A stretch of 19,278 nt of DNA from Betaproteobacteria bacterium (GCA_016868095.1 VGHV01000011.1:1-19278); one strand, 5' to 3'. Positions 1 through 7,208 are shown, counted from the stretch's first letter. Made by a program: numbers and translations. The notes: generated from the letters alone by a model not told the origin.

Positions 1-540
1 CACCAGCTTGAGTCAAGCCGCCACCCGACAAATTTTGGTAGTGCTCAGTTCTGCCTTCAAGACTATCGCGATGAGCAGGCGCGCTATGACGGCGTCGTTT
101 CGATCGAAATGTTTGAAGCAGTCGGAGAAGCCTATTGGGATAGCTACTTCCAAAAGCTTCGCCACTGCTTAAAGCCAGGTGGAAAAGCTGTCATCCAGAG
201 CATCACGATTGATGGGCAATATTTTGAACGTTATCTTTCCAGCACAGACTTCATTCAACAATATATTTTTCCAGGCGGGATGCTTCCTTCGCCCGAGCGA
301 CTGATTGCACTTGCGAGCTCGCACGGTTTAACACTTTATAACCGTCTAAGTTTTGGCGCTGACTATGCATGGACGCTTGCGCGTTGGCATGAGCGATTTG
401 TCGAAGTGGATAAGCAGCTTAGAGAACTCGGTTATGACGAGCGTTTTATTCGGATGTGGCGTTTTTACCTTGCTTATTGCGAAGCCGGATTTGCGGAAGC
501 CGCAACCGATGTTATGCAATTTAGCTTTGTTCGGCACTGA
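1..540 (+). CDS. CFA-synthase-family SAM-dependent methyltransferase, 3' end (5' truncated)
   Basis: The reading frame is open from base 1 to the TGA at 538-540, so only about the last 179 residues are present. The family transfers a methyl or methylene group from SAM to double bonds of phospholipid acyl chains at the inner membrane face. Visible signatures are LQDYRD, YDGVVSIEMFEAVGE, a LKPGG turn, IQSITI, FIQQYIFPGGMLPS, FGADYAWTLARWHERF and the family-typical C-terminus with FYLAYCEAGF and QFSFVRH. Aligned by eye to E. coli Cfa, the Glu of MFE and the Tyr of GADY are kept, but the His of LLHTI, a bicarbonate ligand, is replaced by Gln (IQSI). This is therefore the SIEMFEAVGE-type subgroup, perhaps not a classical cyclopropane synthase. 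It leads a co-directional cluster of lipid-related genes. The N-terminal domain and promoter lie outside the window. Confidence 0.93.
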   Translation, partial: HQLESSRHPTNFGSAQFCLQDYRDEQARYDGVVSIEMFEAVGEAYWDSYFQKLRHCLKPGGKAVIQSITIDGQYFERYLSSTDFIQQYIFPGGMLPSPERLIALASSHGLTLYNRLSFGADYAWTLARWHERFVEVDKQLRELGYDERFIRMWRFYLAYCEAGFAEAATDVMQFSFVRH

Positions 541-596
541 ACCTCAAAGAACGACGCAAGCATCATCATCGACCAAACAAAAGCTTTGCAATCACG

Positions 597-1253
597 ATGT
601 CTAAGCCTTGCAGCGCCCTTGCTCGACAGTCTCGCAGCATCCTTGATCGAAAGCCTTGTGACATCCTGCGTCGACGACTCTTAAAAGACTTAGGATTGCC
701 AGCACTGGCCCTACTGCCCTTAAGTCTTGAGGCGCAGGCCAGCGAATCCGCCGCCAGGGATGAGGCCTGGCCGCTTGCACAAAGCCTGCAATGGTTTCAG
801 GGGCAAAGCCTTTCCTATCGACTTCGTGGACAGGCGAATATGCGCTGGTTTGGTCTTTTGCTCTATGAGGCAAGACTTTGGACGCTCGATGCCTTTGATA
901 GCAAGCATTGGGCTGATCAACGCTTTGCACTCGAGCTTGTTTATGCGCGCTCTTTTGACGGTGCGAAGATCGCCCAAGCCTCACTTGAATTGATGCAAGC
1001 ACAACACGGCAAAGTCACTGAACGCGATCGGCAATGGCTTGCCTGGATGCAGCAAAGTTTCCCGAATATACAGGCCAAGGATCGACTGTTAGGCCTTCAT
1101 CAAGGTGCCAAAGAGGGCTGTCGCTTTGTCCACAACCGTCAAGTGCGACTTGACATTCCTGATGCCCAGTTTGCAAAGGCCTTTTTCGGCATTTGGCTAG
1201 ATCCGCGGACGACAGAACCTGCTCTTCGACGAAGCCTCATCGGCGAGGCCTAA
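597..1253 (+). CDS. Chalcone isomerase-like protein, probably exported
   Basis: 218 residues. It resembles the bacterial chalcone-isomerase-fold family, seen as G-A-MRWFGLLLYEARLW near residues 78-95 and FFGIWLDPRTTEPALRRSLIG near the C-terminus; the latter motif is very typical of these proteins. Bacterial members have no demonstrated flavonoid substrate and often sit beside CFA-synthase-like genes, as here. An N-terminal arginine cluster (RRRLLKDLG, about residues 25-33) followed by a hydrophobic stretch ending near EAQA suggests a Tat- or Sec-type export signal, so the protein probably acts in the periplasm. There is no good ribosome site before ATG 597, but no better in-frame start precedes the signal. 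The gene follows the methyltransferase by 56 bp, and its stop overlaps the next start (TAATG), suggesting translational coupling. Biochemical role unknown. Confidence 0.8.
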   Translation: MSKPCSALARQSRSILDRKPCDILRRRLLKDLGLPALALLPLSLEAQASESAARDEAWPLAQSLQWFQGQSLSYRLRGQANMRWFGLLLYEARLWTLDAFDSKHWADQRFALELVYARSFDGAKIAQASLELMQAQHGKVTERDRQWLAWMQQSFPNIQAKDRLLGLHQGAKEGCRFVHNRQVRLDIPDAQFAKAFFGIWLDPRTTEPALRRSLIGEA

Positions 1254-2515
1254 TGAACGCCTTGCTTTGGCGCTATGCAAGTTTGCGATTGCCGCTAGCC
1301 ATACTCGAATTACCGCTCTATGTTTTATTACCCAAACTCTATAGCGAATTGCTGCCCATCGGTATCGTAGGGCTTATGCTGCTTGCAGCTCGAGCACTCG
1401 ACGCTTTGGCTGACCCATGGCTGGGACGACGCTGGGATATTCAAAGCGCGCTGTCGGCTCAAACACTTTCAAAGCGTGCCTGGTACAGCCTGAGCTTGGC
1501 ATCGATGGTGTTTTTGTTGGGCTTTCTTTGCCTGCTTTGGTGGCCGGTGTTCGCAAAGGCTCGGGCACTCGAAGGGCTATGGAGCGGGCTCGTGCTGGGC
1601 ATTGCTTCGATCCTCACTTATCTCGCTTACTCCCAGTGCAGCATTGTTTACCAAAGTTGGGGCTCTGCTTTGGCCAAAACCGACCAAGAACGCAGTCGCT
1701 TGTCGCTGAGCCGCGAAGCCGCAGGCTTATTAGGCGTCATGGTCGTGTCGGTGTTTGTGCAAGCCCAGTCCTCGGGTGAAAAGATTGCAATGAGCGGCTT
1801 GCTTGTCGGCTTTACCTTGCTTGCCCTGTGGCTTTTTCGTGGTTTGAGTTATCCGTCTCGTGTTGTCGCACAAAGCCCTCAAGTCCACCATTTCAATCTT
1901 CGCTCGCTTTGGTGCTTTGTGCCCATGCGACAGCTATTTATCTGTTTCATGTTGAGCGCCATTGCGGCTGCGATCCCTGCAACGCTTGTGTTATTTTTTG
2001 TTGAGCGTGTGCTGGACATGCCGCAGGCAGCGCCGTGGTTTTTACTGATCTACTTTTTAAGCGCTGCTTTGGGCTTGCCCCTTTGGTCAAGGCTAAGTGA
2101 CCGCTACGGCCACAGCGCCTGCTGGCTAGCAGCGATGTTGATTGCCATTGGCACTTTTCTCGCCTGCCTCGGACTTGGGCCCGGTGATGCCTGGGCCTAC
2201 GGGCTTGTTTGCGTCGTGACCGGGCTTGCTCTTGGCGGTGATGTAGCAATGCCTTGGGCGATGCTATTGCGATTAATCGAAGAGCAACACAAGCAGCTCC
2301 CGGAAGCCATGCCGATCGCTGGTCAATGTATCGGTTACTGGACGCTTGTTGGAAAGCTCAATCTTGCGCTTGCTGCGGGCATTGCCCTCCCACTTTGGCA
2401 GTGGCTTGGTGAAGGAACCGAGGCATTGAGCCTGATTTATGCAGGGCTGCCTTGTGCTCTAAAAGCTTTATCGATGGTTTGGCTAATTCGAAGCCGTGGT
2501 CCAGGTGGCTTATAA
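1253..2515 (+). CDS. MFS transporter, GPH/MFS_2-like
   Basis: 420 residues when started at the ATG of the TAATG overlap with the preceding gene. An upstream in-frame start at 1193 would only add 20 polar residues encoded inside that gene. The protein is almost entirely hydrophobic, consistent with about 12 transmembrane helices. The first cytoplasmic loop carries RALDALADPWLGRRWD, resembling the D-x-x-x-DP-x-x-G loop of glycoside-pentoside-hexuronide cation symporters; SRLSDRYGH near the middle matches the second half's loop 8-9 motif. The substrate is not evident. Carriers of this type recur in clusters with CFA-synthase-like, chalcone-isomerase-like and DUF3833 genes, so a lipid-related cargo or flipping role is an inference, not shown by the sequence. 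Confidence 0.85.
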   Translation: MNALLWRYASLRLPLAILELPLYVLLPKLYSELLPIGIVGLMLLAARALDALADPWLGRRWDIQSALSAQTLSKRAWYSLSLASMVFLLGFLCLLWWPVFAKARALEGLWSGLVLGIASILTYLAYSQCSIVYQSWGSALAKTDQERSRLSLSREAAGLLGVMVVSVFVQAQSSGEKIAMSGLLVGFTLLALWLFRGLSYPSRVVAQSPQVHHFNLRSLWCFVPMRQLFICFMLSAIAAAIPATLVLFFVERVLDMPQAAPWFLLIYFLSAALGLPLWSRLSDRYGHSACWLAAMLIAIGTFLACLGLGPGDAWAYGLVCVVTGLALGGDVAMPWAMLLRLIEEQHKQLPEAMPIAGQCIGYWTLVGKLNLALAAGIALPLWQWLGEGTEALSLIYAGLPCALKALSMVWLIRSRGPGGL

Positions 2516-2528
2516 AGGGGAAGATGCT

Positions 2529-3059
2529 ATGAAAAACTTGTATGTCAAGCTGCTTTTATTAATGAGCTTGCTGCTGAGTGCTTGCAGCAGCATTGATGTG
2601 CAGCACTATCGGCGAGAGCAGCCCAAGCTCGAACTCAAGCGTTATTTGAATGGCGATTTGCGCGCCTGGGGAATGTTCACCGATCGATTTGGCGAGGTGG
2701 TCAAGCGCTTTGAGGTGCGCATGACAGGTCGCTGGGAGGGAAACAAAGGCGTGTTGGAAGAGGACTTTATTTATAGCGATGGAAGCAAGCAGAGGCGCGT
2801 GTGGCACATTGAAGAGATTGGGCCGGGACAGTACCGGGGTCGAGCTGATGATGTCATCGGTGAGGCCACGGGCGAGGCTTCCGGTAACGCTTTGCGCTGG
2901 CGTTACACCCTCGCCTTACCAATCGAGGGACGAACCTGGCATGTGCAATTTGATGATTGGATGTTTTTAATCAACGATCAGGTCATGATTAATCGCGCAA
3001 AGATGCTTAAGTTTGGCATCGAGCTTGGTGAGGTGACCTTATCGTTTCACAAGGAATAG
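2529..3059 (+). CDS. DUF3833-family lipoprotein
   Basis: 176 residues from the ATG at 2529, which has a strong ribosome site (AAAGGGGAAG, 2514-2523). An upstream in-frame start at 2496 lies inside the transporter gene and would spoil the signal. The N-terminus is a lipoprotein signal: MKNLYVK, hydrophobic leucines, then lipobox LSAC with Cys19 followed by SS, so outer-membrane sorting is expected. The mature part shows the DUF3833 pattern: YLNGDLRAWGMFTDRFG, RFEVRMTGRWEGN, YSDGS, a G-x-Y-x-G-x-A-DDVIGEA stretch, GNALRWRY, DDWMFLI and NRAKM-KFG. The family has no assigned biochemistry. It commonly co-occurs with CFA-synthase and SDR genes, as here, hinting at a role in handling modified lipids at the outer membrane. 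Confidence 0.88.
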   Translation: MKNLYVKLLLLMSLLLSACSSIDVQHYRREQPKLELKRYLNGDLRAWGMFTDRFGEVVKRFEVRMTGRWEGNKGVLEEDFIYSDGSKQRRVWHIEEIGPGQYRGRADDVIGEATGEASGNALRWRYTLALPIEGRTWHVQFDDWMFLINDQVMINRAKMLKFGIELGEVTLSFHKE

Positions 3060-3061
3060 GG

Positions 3062-3877
3062 GTGAATACACCGATTCAGTCCTGGCAAGACTTGGGTGTG
3101 TGGATTGTTGGTGCATCCTCAGGGATAGGGGCTGCACTGGCAAAAGAACTCGCCCATCTGGGAGCAAGGCTTACCTTAAGTGCAAGGCGTCTTGAAGCGA
3201 TGCAGGCTCTCGGTATTGAAGGTGCTCTGCTTTTGCCGCTTGATGTTTGCGATCAAAGGCAACTCGAGCAGGCGTGCAAGGCAGTCGCCATGCAGGCTCA
3301 AGTCGACGTGGTGATTTGGGTGGCAGGGATTTATAGGCCCGTGAGCACCGCCCAGTATCAGCTTGGCGATATGCTTGAGATGACCAACACCAATTACCTG
3401 TCGCTGCTCTATGCTTTAGAGCATTTATTGCCTTATTTCCTACAACGATCTAAAGATCCCGGAAAACACTCATTAGGCCTTGCCATCGTTTCTAGTGTGG
3501 CTGGCTATCGAGGACTACCCAAGGCCTTGGGCTATGGCCCAAGCAAAGCCGCACTTAGCCATTTGGCCGAAGTGCTCCATCTCGAGCTTTCACAGCAAGG
3601 CATTGGTGTGTGGGTGGTCCATCCGGGATTTGTCGAGACACCGGCTACGGCCATCAATGACTTCAAGATGCCCGCGCTAATTAGCGCGCAGCAGGCGGCG
3701 CATGAAATTGTTCGAGGTCTTGGGCGCTCAGCGTTTGAGATTCACTTTCCGCTGCGCTTTACCCGTTTCATGAAGTGCCTGCGCTGGCTACCCGATCGAC
3801 TCTACTTTGCCCTGCTACGTCGTGCACTAGGCGCTGAGTACGCTCAAGCCAAGCAGATCAGCAATAGCAAAGCCTGA
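3062..3877 (+). CDS. Short-chain dehydrogenase/reductase (SDR)
   Basis: 271 residues, starting with GTG 3062 two bases after the DUF3833 stop; the ribosome site AAGGA overlaps the end of that gene (3051-3055). It is a classical-type Rossmann oxidoreductase: cofactor loop GASSGIG at residues 17-23, ARR at 41-43 (a basic residue after beta-2, favouring NADPH), DV at 61-62, Asn111, and catalytic Ser144/145, Tyr158 and Lys162 in YGPSK. The usual NNAG motif reads WVAG (86-89), so the conserved Asn is missing, an uncommon but tolerated variation. The C-terminal tail (FPLRFTRFMKCLRWLPDRLYFALLRRAL) is basic and hydrophobic, compatible with membrane association. The substrate is unknown; given its neighbours, an oxidised acyl chain or other lipid is a guess. 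Confidence 0.9.
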   Translation: MNTPIQSWQDLGVWIVGASSGIGAALAKELAHLGARLTLSARRLEAMQALGIEGALLLPLDVCDQRQLEQACKAVAMQAQVDVVIWVAGIYRPVSTAQYQLGDMLEMTNTNYLSLLYALEHLLPYFLQRSKDPGKHSLGLAIVSSVAGYRGLPKALGYGPSKAALSHLAEVLHLELSQQGIGVWVVHPGFVETPATAINDFKMPALISAQQAAHEIVRGLGRSAFEIHFPLRFTRFMKCLRWLPDRLYFALLRRALGAEYAQAKQISNSKA

Positions 3878-3884
3878 TTAAGCG

Positions 3885-4376
3885 ATGGACCAGGTACCCA
3901 GCCCAAGCAAACCTTCGAAGGTAGATACGTCTGCGCTGTTAAGCGCAAGACTCGCAAGGATTAAAGTTTTTTTCGAAACCCTAAGCCCAGCCTTGCTCGA
4001 TCAAATAGGCGATGTGTACGCTCACGAGGCTTGTTTCAAAGATCCATTCCAGGCCGTGGAAGGAGTCGATGCAATTCGAGGCGTATTCGAGCACATGTTC
4101 ACCATTCAGCCCGCTTCGCGATTTACCGTGCTGGGCATAACCCATAACAGCCCCGAGACTTTGGCCGATGCGCAATGTTGCCTACGTTGGACGTATTCGC
4201 TTGAGCTAGCGGGTAAAGCTGCATGCATTGAAGGCTGCTCCTGGATTCGCTTAGACGAGCACGGTTACATACGCGATCACCGAGACTATTGGGATGCTGC
4301 CGAAGAGCTGTACGAGAAATTGCCTGTCTTGTCTTGGTTGATGGGATGGCTGCGACGCAAAATTGCGCCAGGCTGA
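3885..4376 (+). CDS. NTF2/SnoaL-like fold protein
   Basis: 163 residues, ATG seven bases after the SDR stop. It looks like a nuclear-transport-factor-2-like small cone-fold protein: an N-terminal helical part with FFETLSPALLDQIGDVYAHEACFKDPF (residues about 30-56), then V-G-x-x-A-I-x-x-VFEHMF, a beta-rich centre, and a characteristic tail with DHRDYWDAAEELYEKLP and WLMGWLRRKIA. This subgroup usually sits directly beside the SDR, DUF3833 and CFA-synthase-like genes. NTF2-like proteins act as isomerases, hydratases or simple binding pockets; no catalytic assignment can be made from sequence. The amphipathic, basic C-terminus could touch membranes. Translation is probably coupled to the SDR. Confidence 0.82.
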   Translation: MDQVPSPSKPSKVDTSALLSARLARIKVFFETLSPALLDQIGDVYAHEACFKDPFQAVEGVDAIRGVFEHMFTIQPASRFTVLGITHNSPETLADAQCCLRWTYSLELAGKAACIEGCSWIRLDEHGYIRDHRDYWDAAEELYEKLPVLSWLMGWLRRKIAPG

Positions 4377-4403
4377 TAGACTCGCAACGACAAAGGACTG
4401 CTT

Positions 4404-5300
4404 GTGAGCAGTTCGCATTCATCGCCGCGGAGACTTCTTATGCTGTACCCGGAATTGTTTCGTTCGCTCGAATCGGTGCGCTGGTCTATGGAAAGCGATA
4501 TCCCCTGGGACCGCTTTGATGCCGCACGATTGTCTGATGAGCAGGCACGCACCATTAAGATGAACGCTATCACCGAGTGGGCTGCCCTACCCGCCACGGA
4601 AATGTTCTTGCGTGACAATCGGCACGACAGTGACTTTTCCGCATTTATGTCAGTATGGTTTTTCGAAGAGCAAAAGCACGCCTTGGTGTTGATGGAGTAC
4701 CTGCGCCGCTTCAGACCCGATCTTGTACCTAGCGAAGAAGAATTGCATGCCGTGCGATTTGAGTTTGATCCGGCGCCACCGCTTGAAACCCTCATGCTCC
4801 ATTTTTGCGGCGAGATTCGATTAAATCACTGGTACCGGCGCGCTGCTGAGTGGCACACCGAGCCGGTGATCAAGCATATTTATGAGGTGATCTCCAAGGA
4901 CGAAGCCCGTCATGGTGGCGCTTATTTGCAATATATGCGGCGCGCTATTGGCCAGGTTGGTGACCAAGCGCGAAGCGCTTTTGCCAAGATTGGTGTGCTG
5001 ATGGCGAGCGCCAAGCGGCAAAGCAAGGCCTTGCACCCGACGAATTTGCATGTCAATAAGGATTTATTCCCAAAGGACACGATCCAAAGTCGACTGCCCG
5101 ATCCCAGTTGGCTTGAGCGTTGGCTCGACCAGCAAATCAGCTTCGACGCCCAGTGGGAAGATAAAGTCGTGGGACGCATCCTGCACAATTTATCGCTGCT
5201 TTTCGGAAAATCCTTCGCCAGTGTTCAAGAATTAAACCGGTACAGGAAAGAGCTGATCCGGCGTGGCGATGACAGCCTTGGTGCAGCCGGCGCGCTTTGA
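4404..5300 (+). CDS. Ferritin-like di-iron protein (acyl-desaturase/AurF-type four-helix fold)
   Basis: 298 residues from GTG 4404, chosen because AAAGGA (4392-4397) sits six bases upstream; an ATG at 4440 would lose 12 residues. A full set of di-iron ligands is visible: Glu58 (ITEWA), Glu89-x-x-His92 (EEQKH), Glu137 (CGEIRLNHW) and Glu167-x-x-His170 (DEARH). The order E, ExxH, E, ExxH with gaps of 31, 48 and 30 residues matches ferritin-superfamily oxygenases and is close to soluble acyl-ACP desaturases (38, 53, 33). This suggests an oxygen-activating enzyme rather than an iron store. About 120 residues after the last ligand form a helical, basic tail. It lies 27 bp after the NTF2-like gene, at the end of the lipid cluster, so acyl-chain desaturation or oxygenation is a reasonable inference. 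Substrate unproven. Confidence 0.83.
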   Translation: MSSSHSSPRRLLMLYPELFRSLESVRWSMESDIPWDRFDAARLSDEQARTIKMNAITEWAALPATEMFLRDNRHDSDFSAFMSVWFFEEQKHALVLMEYLRRFRPDLVPSEEELHAVRFEFDPAPPLETLMLHFCGEIRLNHWYRRAAEWHTEPVIKHIYEVISKDEARHGGAYLQYMRRAIGQVGDQARSAFAKIGVLMASAKRQSKALHPTNLHVNKDLFPKDTIQSRLPDPSWLERWLDQQISFDAQWEDKVVGRILHNLSLLFGKSFASVQELNRYRKELIRRGDDSLGAAGAL

Positions 5301-5769
5301 ATCCAAAATCCTCGATCCGAATCAGCTCGAGGATTTTGCAAAGCTTTGCCCCCGTCCCTTGGTGTTTACCAACGGCGTTTACGATCTCTTGCATCGTGGT
5401 CATGTGAGCTTACTTGACGCAGCGGCTCAAGAAGGTAAATGCCTAATCCTCGCACTTAACAGCGACGCATCGGTGAAGCGCCTGGGCAAGGGCGCCGATC
5501 GTCCAATCAACAACCAGTACGACCGGATGGCCGTTGTTGCGGCGCTTGCCTCAGTTGACTATGTCACCTGGTTTGAAGAAGACACGCCACTTGCATGCCT
5601 GCTCAGACTGCGGCCCGAGGTTCTGGTCAAAGGTGGCGACTGGCAGGGACGCATAGTTGGCGCCCTAGAGGTTGAATCCTGGGGTGGTCGCGTCATGGCC
5701 ATTCCCTTCGTGCACGAACGTTCAACCACCACCACGCTTGCCAGGATTCGAGCAAGCAACAGCGGGTAA
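5263..5769 (+). CDS. rfaE2: D-glycero-beta-D-manno-heptose 1-phosphate adenylyltransferase (HldE domain II type)
   Basis: 168 residues. It activates heptose 1-phosphate with ATP to ADP-heptose for LPS inner core. The nucleotidyltransferase signature FTNGVYDLLHRGH spans residues 35-47, with the HxGH histidines at 44 and 47. Further hallmarks are LNSDASVKRLGKG, RPINNQYDRMAVVAAL, VDYVTWFEEDTP, VLVKGGDW and RSTTTTLARI. The kinase domain that is fused to it in E. coli HldE is absent, as is usual in betaproteobacteria, where it is a separate gene. The start is GTG 5263 or ATG 5269; AGGAAAG at 5244-5250 fits the GTG better. Either start gives an overlap (38 or 32 bp) with the di-iron gene, so expression is probably coupled to it. 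Confidence 0.93.
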   Translation: MAMTALVQPARFESKILDPNQLEDFAKLCPRPLVFTNGVYDLLHRGHVSLLDAAAQEGKCLILALNSDASVKRLGKGADRPINNQYDRMAVVAALASVDYVTWFEEDTPLACLLRLRPEVLVKGGDWQGRIVGALEVESWGGRVMAIPFVHERSTTTTLARIRASNSG

Positions 5770-5782
5770 AGCGGAGCATCAA

Positions 5783-5816
5783 TCGCGAGCCCAATAGAGC
5801 TAGGATCTACTCGCGA
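5783..5816. terminator. Hairpin at the convergent ends of rfaE2 and the cyclotransferase-like gene
   Basis: TCGCGAG (5783-5789) pairs perfectly with CTCGCGA (5810-5816), and inside it TAGA (5795-5798) pairs with TCTA (5806-5809), leaving a five-base bulge and a seven-base loop. GCGG (5771-5774) and CCGC (5818-5821) can extend the base. It spans the TAG stop of the leftward gene and lies just after the rightward stop. It has no U-tract on either strand, so it is either a non-canonical two-way terminator or an RNA 3'-end stabiliser. Confidence 0.5.
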
Positions 5817-6229
5817 ACCGCCAAATGCCCACCGTGCTGTTGAAAGAAGCTGGCAAGATGTTGTGCACGGAAACCCGCCTCGTCCCAATCGCTTGAAAGC
5901 ATCAGCGCTTGGTCAAGGAATTCGTATACCCATGCCAAGTGAGTACCCACTTCGGTTCTAACCTCGACCAATACTCGCCGATACGCCGGACCCTCAAAAG
6001 CATCGAGTCGCTTCCAGGCTGACTCTGAAAGATCAAACCACAAGATGCCTTGAATACTCGCGTCCAGCCTGCTTGGACATGCAGCCGGATAACTGGCCTC
6101 GCGAATCGCAAAGCGCTGCCAGGCTTTGAGACTTGCAGGCTCACAACGCAAGTCTCGCTGGTCGGCAACAGCCTCCATAATCTCGCGAAACATCAGCGAG
6201 CCATAACTAAAACAATGCGGTGTCGTCAT
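5807..6229 (-). CDS. Gamma-glutamylcyclotransferase (AIG2)-like protein
   Basis: 140 residues. The GGCT fold is recognised from FSYGSLMF (residues 7-14, substrate-binding YGSL loop), WQRFAI, SYPAACP, IQGILWFDL and RLDAFEGPAYRRV, where Glu79 is at the expected position of the catalytic acid. Family enzymes release 5-oxoproline from gamma-glutamyl amines or peptides; the true substrate of this bacterial AIG2 subgroup is mostly unknown. The gene lies nine bases downstream of birA on the same strand and is probably co-transcribed with it. Its 3' end converges on rfaE2, with a hairpin across its stop codon. Length is normal for the family. Confidence 0.85.
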   Translation of the reverse strand: MTTPHCFSYGSLMFREIMEAVADQRDLRCEPASLKAWQRFAIREASYPAACPSRLDASIQGILWFDLSESAWKRLDAFEGPAYRRVLVEVRTEVGTHLAWVYEFLDQALMLSSDWDEAGFRAQHLASFFQQHGGHLAVRE

Positions 6230-6238
6230 AGGCTTGAT

Positions 6239-7165
6239 CTACGCTTTGTGTTGATGACGCAAGCGTACGCTACCCTCGCTTATCGCCTCGATACATGGTG
6301 CCGCTGTGGCAGCCCTTTGGCAAAGGACGAGCAAACGTCCACGCTCATCCATACCCTGACCGAGCGCTTCAAGGCCATGATGCTGCTTCTCATCATGGAT
6401 AAGCAAAGGTCTTCCGAATAATGCATCCCGGCTGCGAATGCGGTGTGCAAACGAGGCCAAGCCTATTGCCTCAAAATCGATCCACGCACCCAGTAAATCC
6501 TGGCTTAGGCGCTTAGCGATCGCCAAACGCCAAGCCCGATCCAGGGTTTGAGCACTTTGCAGCGTCCTGGAGAACAGGCCGTCTGCTGGCAAGGACTTCG
6601 GGCCACTTACATCGATGCGTGGCGGCAAAAGATTGATGCCAAGACCAATCACCAAGCGGCTTTGTCCGGCGTGTTGCCGCGCTTCAATCAAAATACCGAC
6701 AAGCTTTGCTAAGCCCTCGTCGTTGGCTTGAAAACGCACCACATCATTGGGCCACTTAAGCCAAAGACGCCTGCCATCGACTGGCCCAGCGCTTTCAAGG
6801 CGTTCGGCGACGCAAACCGCAGTGACCAATGAAAAGGCGGATAAGTCCGATGGCCATGGCTGCTTTTTGCGATCAATCGACACACTCATAAGCAAGGACG
6901 CGCCAGGTTCGTCGTGCCAGACTTTCCCTGCACGACCTCGCCCCGCGCTTTGGTGATCGGCCACCAGGCAGCGCACCAATGGCTGTTGGCCTTGGTAAGC
7001 CTCAGCCCTTGGCCAAGGCGCGGCCAAAAGCCTGGCATTGGTCGAATCGAGCGAGGCCTCCCAATCGACAGCGATGTCAAGGTCTTCAAGCTCGGTCCTG
7101 TCGAGGTCAGCGACCGACGACCGGCTCAGGTCTTGGCTTGAAGCAAAAGCATATGCGTTGGACAT
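6239..7165 (-). CDS. birA: Biotin--[acetyl-CoA-carboxylase] ligase, no HTH domain
   Basis: 308 residues from the ATG at 7165. It makes biotinyl-AMP and transfers biotin to the carboxyl-carrier lysine of acetyl-CoA carboxylase in the cytoplasm. The catalytic core is clear: DSTN (residues 40-43), ADHQSAGRGRAGKVW with the GRGRAGK biotin/ATP loop at 75-81, LKWPNDV (KWPND 137-141), KLVGILIE with Lys154, and VIGLGINLLPP. A C-terminal SH3-like domain follows. There is no N-terminal winged helix, so it should not be a repressor like E. coli BirA. An upstream in-frame ATG (7222) would overlap the divergent VanZ start and adds nothing conserved, so I prefer 7165. Its first 35 residues are a non-conserved acidic leader. 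Confidence 0.92.
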   Translation of the reverse strand: MSNAYAFASSQDLSRSSVADLDRTELEDLDIAVDWEASLDSTNARLLAAPWPRAEAYQGQQPLVRCLVADHQSAGRGRAGKVWHDEPGASLLMSVSIDRKKQPWPSDLSAFSLVTAVCVAERLESAGPVDGRRLWLKWPNDVVRFQANDEGLAKLVGILIEARQHAGQSRLVIGLGINLLPPRIDVSGPKSLPADGLFSRTLQSAQTLDRAWRLAIAKRLSQDLLGAWIDFEAIGLASFAHRIRSRDALFGRPLLIHDEKQHHGLEALGQGMDERGRLLVLCQRAATAAPCIEAISEGSVRLRHQHKA

Positions 7166-7208
7166 AGATTCGATGATAGCCTGCACAGACCGAGCTTCGC
7201 TGTGCCAA

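Noticed and set aside
601..1002. 133-residue minus-strand open frame
   Set aside because: It is the antisense of the chalcone-isomerase-like gene, with Arg/Ala-rich low-information sequence and no ribosome site.
4286..4795. 169-residue minus-strand open frame
   Set aside because: It lies across the ends of the NTF2-like and di-iron genes on the opposite strand, is rich in Ser/Arg with no motif, and both plus-strand genes have strong family signatures.
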